From assembly GCA_004519485.1 (NCBI GenBank), contig CP038118.1:750095-814094 (forward strand): a stretch of DNA of 64,000 nucleotides, in the 5' to 3' direction. The translations under genes and the position numbers were made by a program. Under the pieces are notes generated by a model. It saw only the letters and a list, made by a program, of their open reading frames with translations. It did not search any database and had not been told where the DNA came from. Below, piece by piece: positions 61,698 to 64,000 of the stretch; the first letter of the stretch is position 1; every line of letters begins with the position of its first letter. This DNA is from Nannochloropsis oceanica. Lineage: Eukaryota > Sar > Eustigmatophyceae > Eustigmatales > Monodopsidaceae.

Positions 61698-63429
61698 ATG
61701 GAACTATCGCCTGCATCATTCCTAGCCCACCGATCAGGCGGGGGTGAAGGAAAGCGCGGCCGCGCTACGTCACGAATTCTCCTTGCCGCGCTCCTGGTTT
61801 CGGTCGTATTTGTGTCGCCCACAGTGTACCTGCTTTCGTCATCGTCATTGCCCCTGATTCCTCCTTCCGCTTCGTTTTTACCTATATTCGACAACGTATC
61901 AGTGACAGAGCCGCATCTCTTTACCGGCGCAAGAAGTGAGAGAGATAAAATTGCCTTCCTCAGTCGCAGCAAGGCCAGCAGCAGTGTCGCCACTAATACC
62001 GATAGATCGTCCCCGGTAGAAAAATTAAGTCCGACGCCGACCACAACTTCTACCACCACGACTACAATCCCTAAACGCACCCTGGTAATGTACGTGTACC
62101 ATGAGTCCAACGAATGGTACAAGGACAATCTCAACTTTTTCATCAAAGTGGCGATGCAAGACAATGACAATGACGATGTCGACTACCTGATAGTCATCAA
62201 CGGAGAGAGCAATATCCCATTAGAAGCCCTTCTGGAGAAAACAACAGCACAACATGAAGGCCGTGTGCAACTGCTTCGGCGGCCCAATACCTGCTATGAT
62301 GGAGGCAGCATAGGGGAAGTCTTGCGGGCACAACCACTTCTAGCCGAGAGCTACCGGTACTATGTATTTATGAATAGCTCCGTCCGTGGGCCATTTCTTC
62401 CACGCTACTTCCAAGTAATGTTCAGGATCAATTCTGGGGAGGACGGCAGCAGAGCCCTGGCCTGGACATCCGTTCTCACGAGCTTGCTTGATGACGAAGT
62501 GAAGCTCGCAGGAACCACAATCAGTTGTGAGATCCAGGTACACGTACAGTCGATGGTGTTGGCAACTGATCATTTCGGACTAAAGATATTGTTGAACACG
62601 GGAGTGTTGAATTGCCCTGCTAGTCTGCAAGATGCCATTTTCACGTATGAGCTTGGGGCGACAGCTGCTATTCTGGACGCAGGGTAAGTGCAATTGAATG
62701 ATGGAAAGTAGAGGGATGAATATTACACCTGTCATGTTCACCGTCCCTTCGATCAATAGAGATTAAAAAATTACACGTGGTCCTGTGATCGCTTATAGAC
62801 GTCCTTTCTGCTATTTGAAAAATAGTATAAGAAAGAGCACAATTTGCCGTCATCATCATTCTAATCATATATTGTAACATACACATTGTTACCAAATAAT
62901 CCCTCCTTTCTTTTTCAAACGCACGTCATTGACCAGGTTCAAGATCGACAGCCTCCTCACACGCTACAAGGGAATAGATTGGCGGCAAAAGCGCGACTTA
63001 CATTGTAATGCGAAGTTGAACCCACAGCTGGAACATATGAATGACGGCCTTGGACTAGACCCGTTTGAGGTGGTTTTCGTCAAGGCCAAGGAATATCCGC
63101 TTATGGCTGCTGCTCAAGCTTTCCTGCACCGATACACTGATTATGCCATGGGCCGGGACAACTTCACCTACAACGGATTTCACTCGCCCCGCGTTCAAAT
63201 ACCACTTGCCCAAGAACAAACTTCGCTTAACGATCGGGTGCTGCGTTGCGAGGCCTCCTTTGATGCTGGTTTCTACCTCAAATACAACCCGGATTTAGTG
63301 GGCGCTGTGCAGGAGGCAAATGCTCTCAATCATTTCAACAACCGTGGCTTTGTCGAACGACGGCCCTACCGGTACAATAGCAGCACGAGCAAATCGCGCG
63401 ACAGGAATTGTCGCTGGATCACAAATTGA
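61698..63429 (+). CDS. RgpF-like glycosyltransferase with 'YLKYNPDL' tail, two exons
   Basis: Exons 61698-62683 and 62937-63429 with a 253-nt GTAAGT..ACCAG intron; the splice GG|G keeps frame and gives 492 residues. Residues ~27-48 form a signal anchor (ILLAALLVSVVFVSPTVYLL) followed by a Ser/Thr-rich stem. The catalytic region begins 'RTLVMYVYHESNEWYKDNLN' and includes 'DVDYLIVINGES', 'RRPNTCYDGGSIGEVL', 'YVFMNSSVRGPFLP' (strong hallmark of rhamnan-synthesis-F-like and related surface glycan proteins) and 'FGLKILLNTGVL'. The C-terminus carries 'FDAGFYLKYNPDLVGAV', 'NHFNNRGFVERRPY', a module seen in many bacterial and algal glycosyltransferases. It is the last gene before the telomere, only ~400 bp from the array. 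Confidence 0.8.
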
Positions 63430-63821
63430 TTCGAAAGAAAATGGAGAATAGATAAACTTGAAAAGACCCAGCACAGTTGATGTCCTTATTTTATGCCAAA
63501 TGTATTTCAGGAAGTTTGCTAGCAACTCGAAAAGCACCGTACTAGAAATCAATTTGCTCTCCTCTATCATTGCACAAAAACAACCGTCTCACCAACCGTC
63601 CGAAGTTTTAAACACACCGCCATTGGTATCGTTGGCGAAACAATAGATATATTCTTTGAATACAGGTTATGTCCCAAATGTGACAAAAGAGTACGTTCAC
63701 ATCATTGTTTGTAAATCCATTATTAGTGACAACACGCTCTACACGCTACCTTTCAAGAATTATGACTCTGCGGCAACAACCATTGCAATTAACATAATAT
63801 GTACGGGCTATAAAAAAGTTA
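63430..63821. other. Subtelomeric spacer
   Basis: About 390 bp between the last gene and the telomere array; no gene recognised. Very short for a subtelomere. Confidence 0.4.
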
Positions 63822-64000
63822 TTAGGGTTAGGGTCAGGATTAGGGTTAGGGTTAGGGTTAGGGTTAGGGTTAGGGTTAGGGTTAGGGTTAGGGTTAGGGT
63901 TAGGGTTAGGGTTAGGGTTAGGGTTAGGGTTAGGGTTAGGGTTAGGGTTAGGGTTAGGGTTAGGGTTAGGGTTAGGGTTAGGGTTAGGGTTAGGGTTAGG
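63822..64000 (+). repeat. Telomere (TTAGGG)n, chromosome right end
   Basis: TTAGGG repeats begin at 63822, with one degenerate unit (TCAGGA, 63834-63839), then are perfect from 63840 to the end of the window (about 27 units). G-rich strand runs 5' to 3' outward, as expected for a right chromosome end. Confidence 0.98.

Overview
This is the right-hand end of a eukaryotic chromosome. The last ~180 bases are (TTAGGG)n reading outward. The genes carry short GT-AG introns (62-253 nt) and there are no bacterial-style operons. The gene content (PC-esterase, FUT8-like and other GDP-sugar-type glycosyltransferases, GT25, HtrL/YibB-like, WbsX-like, FkbM methyltransferase, a giant collagen-like protein) together with hAT, Helitron and DDE-type transposon debris suggests a protist or alga, possibly a stramenopile. 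The species cannot be fixed from sequence alone.

Layout. 0.4-5.2 kb: a divergent pair, a WbsX/GH99-like protein with a glycosyltransferase-like C-terminal half (minus) and a two-exon PC-esterase/TBL-like protein (plus). 7.8-10.1 kb: the left end of a hAT transposon fused to a Helitron helicase remnant. 10.9-16 kb: three membrane-anchored glycosyltransferase-type genes (HtrL/YibB-like, GT25, fucosyltransferase-like). 18.6-22.9 kb: a complete but decayed hAT element with terminal inverted repeats and an 8-bp target duplication; a paralogous empty site lies at 61.3-61.5 kb. 23.4-40.8 kb: one gene for a secreted ~5,730-residue collagen-like protein made of about 1,870 Gly-X-Thr triplets, with a signal peptide recovered by a 62-nt intron and a Cys-rich C-terminal module recovered by a second intron. 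41.9-45.6 kb: nested transposon fragments and inverted copies of a ~520-bp MITE around an intact fucosyltransferase-like gene. 46.3-48.3 kb: an eight-exon FUT8-like gene with one frameshift. 48.3-56.2 kb: transposon-rich sequence with a decayed DDE-type transposase and an interstitial telomere repeat. 56.8-63.4 kb: an HtrL/YibB-like gene, an FkbM methyltransferase and a RgpF-like glycosyltransferase, then the telomere.

How it may work together (inference). At least nine genes encode secretory-pathway enzymes that build or decorate glycans, mostly with an N-terminal signal anchor. They surround a gene for a giant extracellular protein with threonine at almost every third residue and almost no proline. 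A reasonable hypothesis is a subtelomeric cell-surface cassette: a Gly-Ala-Thr collagen whose triple helix is stabilised and coated by O-glycans, comparable in logic to Bacillus BclA or the Thr-glycosylated cuticle collagen of Riftia. Subtelomeric position and heavy transposon traffic would favour rapid variation.
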